Shown here piece by piece: positions 8,442 to 16,061 of a stretch of 64,000 nucleotides of DNA. The DNA is from Clostridia bacterium. GTDB taxonomy: Bacteria; Bacillota; Clostridia; Oscillospirales; Acutalibacteraceae. Under the pieces are notes generated by a model that was not told the DNA's origin, did not search any database, and was given only the letters and a program-made list of their open reading frames with translations. The stretch spans positions 62,001-126,000 of the forward strand of contig JAFODS010000046.1 of assembly GCA_017380575.1 (NCBI GenBank), in the 5' to 3' direction. Each line of letters begins with the position of its first letter. Positions within the stretch are counted from its first letter, which is position 1. The position numbers and the translations under genes were made by a program.

Positions 8442-10058
8442 ATGAAAGAAAAGCCGATAAGAGGTTCACAGAAGCAACCTGACCATATTTTTATAAGCAT
8501 TGCAGACGATGCAAAAACCACGATGAATGTTACGTGGCGTACCTGCACGGATGTTGCAGACGGATACGTTCTTTACCGTGAAGAAAATTCGCAGGATTGG
8601 CTCCGTTGCGAAGCTGAAACAGAGGTTTTCGAAAGCGATATCGACATCAGCAATATGTTCTGGGCAAAGCTTAAAGGACTTAAACCCGGTACAAAGTATT
8701 TCTATACCTGCGGTGATGACGAAAACAGAAGCGAAGAATTTTACTTTGAAACAGAGCCTGAAAATCTGAAAAAGTTCAAGTTTATCTGCGTTTCAGACCA
8801 GCAGAAGGGCGAACCGCACGACTGCCCCGATTATTCATACTTTAACAACGTTTTGAAAGAAACGCTTAAAAAGCATCCCGATGCACGCTTTATACTCTCG
8901 GGTGGCGACAATACTGACTGCGGACAGCACGAAGTTCAGTGGAACGGTGCATTCAGCGGACTTAAGGGTGTTGTTGAGCATATTCCGTTTATGATGACCC
9001 TCGGCAACCACGATAACCGCGGTTTCAAGGACTACAGAAACGGCATCGGAAGATATTATTCAGAGCCTGCAGAGTTTTTCGGCAAACAGTTCAAGGGTTC
9101 ATATGCAGATAACGGCCCCGAAAACTGGAAGACAGAGAACTATACTTTTGACTACGGTAATGCACACTTTATGGTTATCGGTGTCAACGGTCCTGAAGAA
9201 GTTAACGAGTGGATGATAAACGACCTTAAAAACTGCGACAAGCAGTGGAAAATCGGTTCATATCACTTCCCGATCTGCTACTCAGGTTCAGACTGTCAGA
9301 ATTATGATGCTTACCCTGTAATGCGCGAAGGCTTTGAAATGCTTGACCTTTGCTTCTCCGGTCACGAGCACAATTTTTCGCGTAGCTTCCCGATGAAAAA
9401 CGAGGAACTTTTCGAACGTCCGTCAATGGGAACTGTTCATTATATGCTCGGCAACTCCAATCAGAATCCTCCGGGAACAAGAGCACTCGTAAAGGTATGG
9501 CACTCTGCTTTCTATACTCAGGAAGAGAACGTGTCTGTTATCGCAGTTGTTGAAATTGAGGGCGGTAAAATGACTCTTACTTCAACAATTTTTGAGGACG
9601 GAAGAATCGTTGACAAATGTACAATCGACAAGGATAACGACGAAATAACACCTTATGCGATTGCACCGAAATATAACCGCACACGAATGATGTTCAAGGG
9701 TGCTCAGCTCGGTCTTTGCCAGTCTGCGACACCCTGCCACGAAATCGACGGTGTATGGTATGCTCCTCTCGGTGTTCTTGTGGGTTACATAGGCGGTGCC
9801 GTTACAAAAGAAAAGGGTAAGATTACCCTTGAAATCTACGGTAAAAAGGCTGAATTTTTTGAAAACAGCGACGTTGCCGTTACAGCAAACGGTGAAGTGA
9901 AGCTTGAAGCTCCCGTTAAGCGTCTTGATGAAGGTCAGCTTTATATGCCTGCGAGTGCTTGTGAACTGTTTGATATGCGTTGGGCTTATGCAAAGAGAAA
10001 TAATTTCATTTCCTTTGAGCACGAGAGTGAGGACAAGCCTGTTACCGTTCAGCCGTGA
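8442..10058 (+). CDS. Purple-acid-phosphatase-like metallophosphoesterase with C-terminal beta-domain
   Basis: A 538-residue protein. Residues 10-105 form a fibronectin-III-like purple acid phosphatase N-domain. A calcineurin-type phosphoesterase domain follows with the metal motifs SDQQ, GGDN, GNHD, a single His (SYHFP) and GHEHNF. The last 130 residues resemble the copper-amine-oxidase N-terminal/stalk domain common in secreted Clostridia proteins (WYAPLGVLVGYIGG...LYMPASACELF). No signal peptide is seen, which is odd because those C-domains are usually extracellular. A strong AGGAGG site precedes the ATG. It is the last gene of the 5377-10058 operon; the substrate is unknown. Confidence 0.82.
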   Translation: MKEKPIRGSQKQPDHIFISIADDAKTTMNVTWRTCTDVADGYVLYREENSQDWLRCEAETEVFESDIDISNMFWAKLKGLKPGTKYFYTCGDDENRSEEFYFETEPENLKKFKFICVSDQQKGEPHDCPDYSYFNNVLKETLKKHPDARFILSGGDNTDCGQHEVQWNGAFSGLKGVVEHIPFMMTLGNHDNRGFKDYRNGIGRYYSEPAEFFGKQFKGSYADNGPENWKTENYTFDYGNAHFMVIGVNGPEEVNEWMINDLKNCDKQWKIGSYHFPICYSGSDCQNYDAYPVMREGFEMLDLCFSGHEHNFSRSFPMKNEELFERPSMGTVHYMLGNSNQNPPGTRALVKVWHSAFYTQEENVSVIAVVEIEGGKMTLTSTIFEDGRIVDKCTIDKDNDEITPYAIAPKYNRTRMMFKGAQLGLCQSATPCHEIDGVWYAPLGVLVGYIGGAVTKEKGKITLEIYGKKAEFFENSDVAVTANGEVKLEAPVKRLDEGQLYMPASACELFDMRWAYAKRNNFISFEHESEDKPVTVQP

Positions 10059-10087
10059 TTGACAAAAATTAACCGTTAATATATAAT
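10059..10087 (+). promoter_or_regulatory. Perfect-consensus sigma-A promoter
   Basis: TTGACA (10059-10064), exactly 17 bp, TATAAT (10082-10087). The -35 box begins on the base after the stop codon of the phosphatase gene and drives the small membrane protein at 10107. Confidence 0.85.
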
Positions 10088-10106
10088 CAAGTCGGAGTTG
10101 ATGAAA

Positions 10107-10415
10107 ATGGCAAAGAAAGATAAGCAGAAAAAAGAAGGCGAACTTAATCTTAACGACGTGCAGAAGCGAATGGATAAGTATTATAAAGCTTGCGAAAGCG
10201 AAAAGAAGGGCAAGGCTGCGGTTTTGTCTTTAATCGGCACGTCCGTTTTTATTCTTCTTATGCTTCTGATTATCGTTCTTAAAATGAACGGTGTCGGAAA
10301 AACAATCGTTTTCACAACGGACGACAGCGGAAATGTCAGCACATCCGTCGCAGATTCAGAAGACGTCAGCGGACAGAACCTCGCAGAAGTTATTGCAGAC
10401 GAGATTACAGATTAA
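10107..10415 (+). CDS. Small single-pass membrane protein, function unknown
   Basis: A 102-residue protein with a lysine-rich N-terminus (MAKKDKQKKEGEL), one membrane segment at about 47-66 and a short polar outer tail rich in Ser/Asp. No family recognised. Three in-frame starts exist (TTG 10098, ATG 10101, ATG 10107); the last has the best spacing, 9 nt, from GGAG at 10094-10097. It is monocistronic, with a perfect-consensus promoter before it and a strong terminator after it, implying steady high expression. Confidence 0.65.
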   Translation: MAKKDKQKKEGELNLNDVQKRMDKYYKACESEKKGKAAVLSLIGTSVFILLMLLIIVLKMNGVGKTIVFTTDDSGNVSTSVADSEDVSGQNLAEVIADEITD

Positions 10416-10432
10416 CAAAAGAACAAAAGAAA

Positions 10433-10467
10433 ACACCTTGGAATTGATTTTCCAAGGTGTAATTTTT
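10433..10467 (+). terminator. Rho-independent terminator
   Basis: An 11-bp perfect stem (10433-10443 with 10450-10460), six-base loop, then a T-run. It ends the gene at 10107-10415. Confidence 0.85.
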
Positions 10468-10501
10468 TGTCAGGCAGTTAAATATCATAAGTGTTATGCT
10501 G

Positions 10502-10605
10502 ACAAATTCGGGCTTGTCGGTCTCTTGGATAGTGCACCTTTAGGCAAGGGAGGCTTTGCTCATATTCAAATCCAAAAACAATCATCCCGACAAGCCCGAG
10601 TTTGT
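10502..10605. repeat. 104-bp inverted-repeat element, MITE-like
   Basis: Arms 10502-10520 and 10587-10605 are reverse complements at 18 of 19 positions. The interior holds a 19-nt string (10537-10555) found exactly again at 26053-26071, and the outer arm resembles the ends of the element at 19341-19540. With the flanking terminator and promoter this accounts for the 311-bp gap between genes. Confidence 0.7.
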
Positions 10606-10678
10606 AGATTCTTTTGTGTAAATCCATTATTCATTATCCCAAAGTGCAGAAAACTGTTCGGTAATTTTTGTTTCATTA

Positions 10679-10707
10679 TTGACAGGGTGTAAAACTTGCA
10701 CTATACT
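10679..10707 (+). promoter_or_regulatory. Sigma-A promoter of the gene at 10727
   Basis: TTGACA (10679-10684), 17 bp, TATACT (10702-10707). The predicted transcript start is only about 13 nt before the ATG at 10727. Confidence 0.75.
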
Positions 10708-10726
10708 GATTTCGAAGGTGTAAATT

Positions 10727-11221
10727 ATGAGTGAAAGGTCAAATCAAATGAAAAGCTATCAGAAGTATATAATTATACCTCTTGTTACAACTATATTAAC
10801 TTTGTTGTATGGTTTCATTATTGGTGGCGAAATGGCGCCATGGTTCGCGGGTGTGCTTTTCATAATTTCTCTGATAATTTTAATTCTCTTTGAACGAAAA
10901 TCATCAGAAAACAAACTTTTCGGAAAAACAATCAAAGTCATTGTAATGGCTGCTGTTATGGTAGGATTGTCCGCGGCGTTATATGGTGCTGTAAACCAGA
11001 CTGTCTACACAACTTGCAACAGCTTTGATACGGAAATTACTGATTTTGGGTATGGGAGCAGATATGATACAGATGTATACTTTACTGCACCTGACGGAAA
11101 AGAGACATATGTGACGGTTGATAAGCTCGGCACACTTGAAATCGGTGATAGAATTACAATTGATGAATGCCGAGGTTTGTTCAGAGAGAATTTCTACCGT
11201 TACCACGGCATAGCAGAATAA
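10727..11221 (+). CDS. Membrane protein with small extracytoplasmic domain, function unknown
   Basis: A 164-residue protein with three predicted membrane segments (about 14-33, 38-54, 70-90) followed by a 75-residue soluble domain rich in Tyr and Asp. No family recognised. The ATG at 10727 follows AAGGTG, but the promoter places the transcript start almost on that site; a second in-frame ATG at 10748 with AAAGG before it is a real alternative. It is monocistronic, ending at a terminator shared with the convergent ABC gene. Confidence 0.65.
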   Translation: MSERSNQMKSYQKYIIIPLVTTILTLLYGFIIGGEMAPWFAGVLFIISLIILILFERKSSENKLFGKTIKVIVMAAVMVGLSAALYGAVNQTVYTTCNSFDTEITDFGYGSRYDTDVYFTAPDGKETYVTVDKLGTLEIGDRITIDECRGLFRENFYRYHGIAE

Positions 11222-11224
11222 ACA

Positions 11225-11261
11225 AAGACTCAACACTTTTGAAGTGCTGAGTCTTATTTTT
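11225..11261. terminator. Bidirectional terminator between convergent genes
   Basis: A stem of about 14 bp with one mismatch (11225-11238 with 11242-11255), then a run of T on the plus strand and an A-rich stretch serving the minus strand. Confidence 0.75.
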
Positions 11262-12995
11262 TTATTCAACCAAGTCATTCTCTCTGAACTGGAGAGAATA
11301 GAGCTTTTTATATGTTCCGTTGGCTTCGATAAGCTCATCGTGTGTTCCGCGTTCACGGATTTTGCCGTCGATAACAACCGCGATTTCATCAGCGTTACGG
11401 ATTGTTGAAAGCCTGTGTGCAACAACAAGCGTCGTTCTGCCCTTACAAAGCTCGTCAAGAGCGTGCTGAATAAGAACCTCCGTTGTGTTGTCGAGAGCAC
11501 TTGTTGCCTCGTCAAGGATGAGGATTGCAGGGTCTTTAAGGAAAACTCTTGCAATGCTCAATCGCTGTTTCTGTCCGCCCGAAAGCTTGACACCGCGTTC
11601 ACCGATTTCCGTATCGTAGCCGTTTTCAAGAGTTTCGATGTATTCGTGAATGTTAGCACGCTTTGCGGCTTCTTCAATTTCTTCCTGAGTTGCATCGGGT
11701 CTGCCGTAAAGAATATTGTCACGGATTGTTCCTGCAAAAAGGAAAACGTCCTGCTGAACAATACCGATATTCTGACGAAGTGAATCGAGAGTTATATCAC
11801 GGATATCCGTTCCGTCAATAAGGATTGCTCCGTCTTTTTCTTCAAGCTTATAGAAATTCGGAAGAAGGTGACAAAGTGTTGTCTTGCCACCGCCCGAAGG
11901 TCCGACAAGTGCAACCTTTCTACCTTTTTCAATCTTAAGGTTAACGTCGTGAAGAACACCCTTTGAAGTGTCGTAAGAATAATTTACGTTTTTGAATTCA
12001 ATTTCGCCTTTGACATTTTCAAGAGTCTTTGCATCAGGCTTGTCTGTTTCAGGCTCTTCGTCCATAATCTCACAGAAACGCTTGAATCCGCTGACACCGT
12101 TCTGGAACTGCTCCATAAAGCCGATGAGTGTATTTACGGGGTGAATGAACAGGTTAACCGAAACTATGAATGTTGAATAATCACCGAAAGAAATTCTGCC
12201 TGAGTAAAGGAAAAGTCCGCCTGCGATGAGGATGAACACATTAAAAACTTCTGTAATAAAAGTTGTTGATGAATGGAACTTTGCCATCGCATTGTATGCA
12301 CGGTATGATGAATCAACAAACTCCTTGTCGCCCTTTTCAAACTTTTTAATTTCGGTTTCGTAGTTGGTGTAAGCCTTTGTAACGCGGATACCTGTTACGC
12401 TGCTTTCAACCGCGGCATTGATTATTGCGGTGCTTTTTCTTCTGTCGTTGAAGGCAGATTTCATCGCCTTACGAAGCTTGATTGTCACAACGATGAGAAT
12501 CGGCACACAAGTGAAAATGATAAGAGTAAGAATCCAGTCAATCGTAATAAGGTAACCGAAGGAAAGTACAATCATAATAGAACTGATAAGAACGTTTTCG
12601 GGACCATGGTGGGCAAGCTCAACAACTTCAAAAAGGTCACTCGTAAGACGTGTCATAATCTTACCTGTTTCGTTGTTGTCAAAGAATGTGAAAGGAAGCT
12701 TTTCAAGATGAGCGAAAAGGTCTTTTCGCATCTGCGACTGCATATGCACGCCGATAACGTGACCGTAATACTGAACAAAATAATTGAGTGCCATTCTTGC
12801 AAAATAAAGTGCAAGAACAATTGCACCCGCGATAACAATGGTTGTATACATCTTGTTCGGAATGTACTCGTTGAGCATCTTGTTTGTAACAACAGGATAA
12901 ACCATACCGATGACTGAAATCATCAGCGCGGCAAGCATATCAAGAGTCATCATCTTTTTATGCGGTTTATAATAACTTAAAAATCGTTTTAACAC
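11262..12995 (-). CDS. ABC exporter, fused permease and ATPase
   Basis: A 577-residue half-transporter: six membrane helices in residues 1-300, then a nucleotide-binding domain with Walker A GPSGGGKTT, Q-loop VQQDVFLF, signature LSGGQKQR, Walker B ILILDEAT and switch VVAHRLST. It belongs to the multidrug/lipid exporter class and would act as a homodimer unless a partner lies elsewhere; no second half is adjacent. The start is GTG at 12995, because GAGGTG lies six bases upstream and the protein then begins VLKRFLSYYKPHKK as in relatives. An ATG at 13052 would lie inside the promoter. Substrate unknown. Confidence 0.9.
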   Translation of the reverse strand: MLKRFLSYYKPHKKMMTLDMLAALMISVIGMVYPVVTNKMLNEYIPNKMYTTIVIAGAIVLALYFARMALNYFVQYYGHVIGVHMQSQMRKDLFAHLEKLPFTFFDNNETGKIMTRLTSDLFEVVELAHHGPENVLISSIMIVLSFGYLITIDWILTLIIFTCVPILIVVTIKLRKAMKSAFNDRRKSTAIINAAVESSVTGIRVTKAYTNYETEIKKFEKGDKEFVDSSYRAYNAMAKFHSSTTFITEVFNVFILIAGGLFLYSGRISFGDYSTFIVSVNLFIHPVNTLIGFMEQFQNGVSGFKRFCEIMDEEPETDKPDAKTLENVKGEIEFKNVNYSYDTSKGVLHDVNLKIEKGRKVALVGPSGGGKTTLCHLLPNFYKLEEKDGAILIDGTDIRDITLDSLRQNIGIVQQDVFLFAGTIRDNILYGRPDATQEEIEEAAKRANIHEYIETLENGYDTEIGERGVKLSGGQKQRLSIARVFLKDPAILILDEATSALDNTTEVLIQHALDELCKGRTTLVVAHRLSTIRNADEIAVVIDGKIRERGTHDELIEANGTYKKLYSLQFRENDLVE

Positions 12996-13023
12996 AGTAT
13001 GCACCTCGCTTTTTCCACAGTGT

Positions 13024-13052
13024 ATTATACTTTTTTGTGACACTTTCGTCAA
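13024..13052 (-). promoter_or_regulatory. Sigma-A promoter of the ABC exporter
   Basis: Minus strand TTGACG (13052-13047), 17 bp, TATAAT (13029-13024), just upstream of the GAGGTG site of the GTG-started ABC gene. Confidence 0.75.
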
Positions 13053-13074
13053 TTAGTCAAATTAAATATTTGTA

Positions 13075-13108
13075 TAAAAAATCACCCTGAGCAGTAACTC
13101 AGAGTGAT
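13075..13108 (-). terminator. Terminator of the iron alcohol dehydrogenase gene
   Basis: An 11-bp stem with one mismatch (13081-13091 with 13098-13108), followed on the minus strand by a T-run. Confidence 0.75.
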
Positions 13109-13122
13109 TGATTTTTATCGAA

Positions 13123-14328
13123 TCAGAATCCGCGGATTGCCTTAACAACCTTTGTGCAGTCTTCTTTGTCCATAATCTTCGGAACGGGATAAAGCGGATT
13201 GCCTTCCTTAAGAGCTCTTTCAACGATTGTCGGGATGTCTTCATCCTTAATGAAATCGAAGTGCTCGGGGATATCCATTTCTTCGTTCATTTCCTTGATT
13301 TCTTTGATGAACTTTTCTGCCTTTTCCTTGTCGCTGTCGCCGTCAATGCCTACGATATCAGCAAGCTCTGCGAGCTTCTTATATGCTGTTTCACCGTAAT
13401 ATTCAAGAACGTGAGGAAGAATAACAGCGTTTGCAAGACCGTGAGGTGTGCCGTACATACCGCCAAGGTTATGTGCGATTGCGTGAACGTAACCAACGTA
13501 AGCTCTTGTGAATGCCATACCTGCATAGAAAGAAGCAACGAGCATATTTTCGCGAGCTTCGATGTTCTTACCGTCTTCATAAGCATTTTCAAGGTTTTCA
13601 AAGATAAGCTTTGTTGCCTTTTTAGCGTAATCGTCTGTGCTCTTGACTCCGCTCTGACCGATATAAGCTTCAACTGCGTGAGTGAGAGCATCCATACCTG
13701 TTGTTGAAGTAATCTTCTTGGGAAGACCTGTTGTAAGCTCAGGGTCAAGAACTGCATACTTCGGACGAAGCTGCGGGTCGTTGATTGCATACTTTTCATG
13801 AGTCTGCATATTTGAAACAACAGCTGCAAGAGTTGTTTCTGAGCCTGTACCTGCTGTTGTGGGAACAGCAAAGAACGGAGGAATCTTTTTAACAACCTTA
13901 AGAAGACCTCTCATCTGAGAAACAGACTTGTTCGGGTTAGCAATTCTTGCACCGACAACCTTTGCACAGTCCATGGGTGAACCGCCACCGAATGCGATGA
14001 TACCCTGACAGTCGTTCTTGAGGTAAATTCTTCTGCCTTCTTCAATGTTTTCGATTGAGGGGTTCGGCTGAACACCGTCATAAACAGTATACTTGATGCC
14101 CTGCTTTTCAAGAGCTTCGAAAAGGCTGTCAAGAAGATTAAGGCTCATAAGACCTTTATCTGTAACGATAAGTACATTTGTAATGCCCTTTGACTTTACA
14201 AGTGCGGGAAGGTCCTTGATTGCACCCGGCCCCTTAAGAAGTTCAGGCTCGTCCCAGTTGAAAACGGGCATAACCATTTTAAATGTTTTCTGATATACTC
14301 TGCAAAATGCATTGTTAAGGATTGCCAT
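13123..14328 (-). CDS. Iron-containing alcohol dehydrogenase
   Basis: A 401-residue group III dehydrogenase. It has the dinucleotide-binding FGGGSPMDCAK motif, PTTAGTGSE, and the metal ligands in the DALTHAVEAYI and HAIAHNLGG...PHGLANA segments. Such enzymes reduce aldehydes or ketones with NAD(P)H during fermentation, or oxidise diols. Substrate is not predictable; 1,2-propanediol or butanol type activities are typical. AAGGAGT precedes the ATG at 14328. It is probably monocistronic, with a terminator at its end. Confidence 0.9.
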   Translation of the reverse strand: MAILNNAFCRVYQKTFKMVMPVFNWDEPELLKGPGAIKDLPALVKSKGITNVLIVTDKGLMSLNLLDSLFEALEKQGIKYTVYDGVQPNPSIENIEEGRRIYLKNDCQGIIAFGGGSPMDCAKVVGARIANPNKSVSQMRGLLKVVKKIPPFFAVPTTAGTGSETTLAAVVSNMQTHEKYAINDPQLRPKYAVLDPELTTGLPKKITSTTGMDALTHAVEAYIGQSGVKSTDDYAKKATKLIFENLENAYEDGKNIEARENMLVASFYAGMAFTRAYVGYVHAIAHNLGGMYGTPHGLANAVILPHVLEYYGETAYKKLAELADIVGIDGDSDKEKAEKFIKEIKEMNEEMDIPEHFDFIKDEDIPTIVERALKEGNPLYPVPKIMDKEDCTKVVKAIRGF

Positions 14329-14400
14329 AATTAAGACTCCTTTATGTTTGATAGTAATATTTTAACAGAAACTACCTCTCTTTTACAAGAGGAAAATAAA

Positions 14401-15885
14401 TTATTTATGATAAAGCTTTTTCGTCTGGTACTGCGGTTCACAAGTAAGGTTTATACCGAATTTTTTAAACATCGATTCGTCACCGCTTGTGAGGATAACC
14501 GTTGCGTGAGCCTGCATACCGCGAAGCTTCGGAATCTGCTCAATTGCGAGCTTTGCTCTCGGGTCTGTAGCAGCTGAAACAGAAAGAGCAATAAGAGCTT
14601 CGTCAACGTGAAGGCGTGGATTATGGTTGCCCATATACTTCACTTTAAGCTCCTGCACAGGCTCAATAACCTCGGGGGAAATAAGAAGAGCATCCTCCTC
14701 TATTCCTGCAAGCTTCTTGAGTGCATTGAGCATCGCTGCCGCACTTGCACCCATAAGAAGTGAGGTTTTACCTGTAACAATATCATTGTCACCGATTTCG
14801 ATTGCAACTGCGGGGCCGCCTGTTTCTTCGGCTCTGTTAAGAGCCTTTGCAATAACCGGACGCTCATCAACCGTAATGCCGGTCTGCTTCATAATAAGCT
14901 TGAGCTTTGTAACGGTTTCCTTACTGCCAAGACCTTTCTTAACAGCACAAAGCTCGGCATAATAACGGCGGATAATTTCCTGACGTGATGCTTCGCAACA
15001 AGCGTCGTCGTCAAAAATACAGTTACCTGCCATATTTACACCCATATCTGTGGGAGACTTGTAAGGACATTCGCCGTAAATCTGGTCAAATGTTGCGGCA
15101 AGAACAGGGAAAATTTCAACGTCGCGGTTGTAGTTAACTGTCGTTTCACCGTAAGTTTCAAGGTGGAACGGGTCAATCATATTAACGTCGTTAAGGTCAG
15201 CCGTAGCTGCCTCATAAGCGAGGTTTACAGGGTGCTTGAGAGGAAGGTTCCATATCGGGAATGTTTCGAATTTAGCGTAACCTGCACTGACACCTCTTTT
15301 ATGCTCGTGGTAAAGCTGAGAAAGGCATGTTGCCATCTTTCCGCTTCCAGGACCGGGAGCAGTAAGAACAACGAGTGAACGTGAGGTTTCGATATATTCG
15401 TTTTTACCGAATCCGTCATCGCTTACGATTTTTTCAATATCGGACGGATACCCTTCAATCGGATAATGACGGTACACCTTGATTCCGAGTGATTCAAGAC
15501 GCTTGCAGAATGCATCAGCGGCAGGCTGACCTGTGTATCTGGTCATAACAACGCTGCCGACGTAAAGGTCGATGTTTCTGAATGCGTCGATAAGACGAAG
15601 AACATCCAGATCATAAGTGATGCCGAGATCACCGCGGATTTTATTCTTCTCAATATCCGCAGCGTTGATTACGATAACTACCTCAGCCTGATCCTTAAGC
15701 TGTTCAAGCATTTTAATTTTACTGTCGGGAGCAAAACCCGGCAGAACTCGTGATGCGTGAAAATCATCAAAAAGCTTGCCACCGAATTCGAGGTAAAGCT
15801 TACCTCCGAATTTATTGATACGCTCCTTGATGTGCTGAGATTGCAGTTGGAGATATTTTTCGTTGTCAAAACCTTGTCTGGTCAT
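14401..15885 (-). CDS. DUF1846 (UPF0371) family protein
   Basis: A 494-residue protein matching the DUF1846 family in length and sequence across its whole extent: N-terminal GFDNEKYLQLQS, central TAPGPGSGKMATCLSQ that looks like a phosphate-binding loop, and C-terminal NHNPRLHVDEALIALSVSA. The family is common in Firmicutes and Actinobacteria and has no established biochemical role. Transcription runs toward the alcohol dehydrogenase, but 72 bp separate them and no joint operon is proven. The AT-rich region upstream carries promoters for both directions. Confidence 0.88.
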   Translation of the reverse strand: MTRQGFDNEKYLQLQSQHIKERINKFGGKLYLEFGGKLFDDFHASRVLPGFAPDSKIKMLEQLKDQAEVVIVINAADIEKNKIRGDLGITYDLDVLRLIDAFRNIDLYVGSVVMTRYTGQPAADAFCKRLESLGIKVYRHYPIEGYPSDIEKIVSDDGFGKNEYIETSRSLVVLTAPGPGSGKMATCLSQLYHEHKRGVSAGYAKFETFPIWNLPLKHPVNLAYEAATADLNDVNMIDPFHLETYGETTVNYNRDVEIFPVLAATFDQIYGECPYKSPTDMGVNMAGNCIFDDDACCEASRQEIIRRYYAELCAVKKGLGSKETVTKLKLIMKQTGITVDERPVIAKALNRAEETGGPAVAIEIGDNDIVTGKTSLLMGASAAAMLNALKKLAGIEEDALLISPEVIEPVQELKVKYMGNHNPRLHVDEALIALSVSAATDPRAKLAIEQIPKLRGMQAHATVILTSGDESMFKKFGINLTCEPQYQTKKLYHK

Positions 15886-15981
15886 CTTAAAACACCCTCA
15901 ATTTCAAAATACTTAAATATTATAATATAATAACGGAAATTTTACAACACAATTCCACAAAAATTTGCATAGTTTTTTTAT

Positions 15982-16010
15982 TTGACGAAAGGACATATTC
16001 AATGTATAAT
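15982..16010 (+). promoter_or_regulatory. Sigma-A promoter of the GH2 gene
   Basis: TTGACG (15982-15987), 17 bp, TATAAT (16005-16010). A second TATAAT-like hexamer follows at 16014. The leader to the ATG is about 45 nt with no evident operator. Confidence 0.75.
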
Positions 16011-16061
16011 AAATATAATATGCGGTAATTTGCGCACTAAATTTCCTTAGGAGGATTTGTT

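Noticed and set aside
10291..10692. 133-codon open frame across the terminator and repeat
   Set aside because: It starts inside a real gene in another frame and crosses a terminator hairpin and a palindromic repeat.
14341..14400. Terminator between DUF1846 and the alcohol dehydrogenase gene
   Set aside because: Only a 5-bp stem with a poor T-tail could be drawn.
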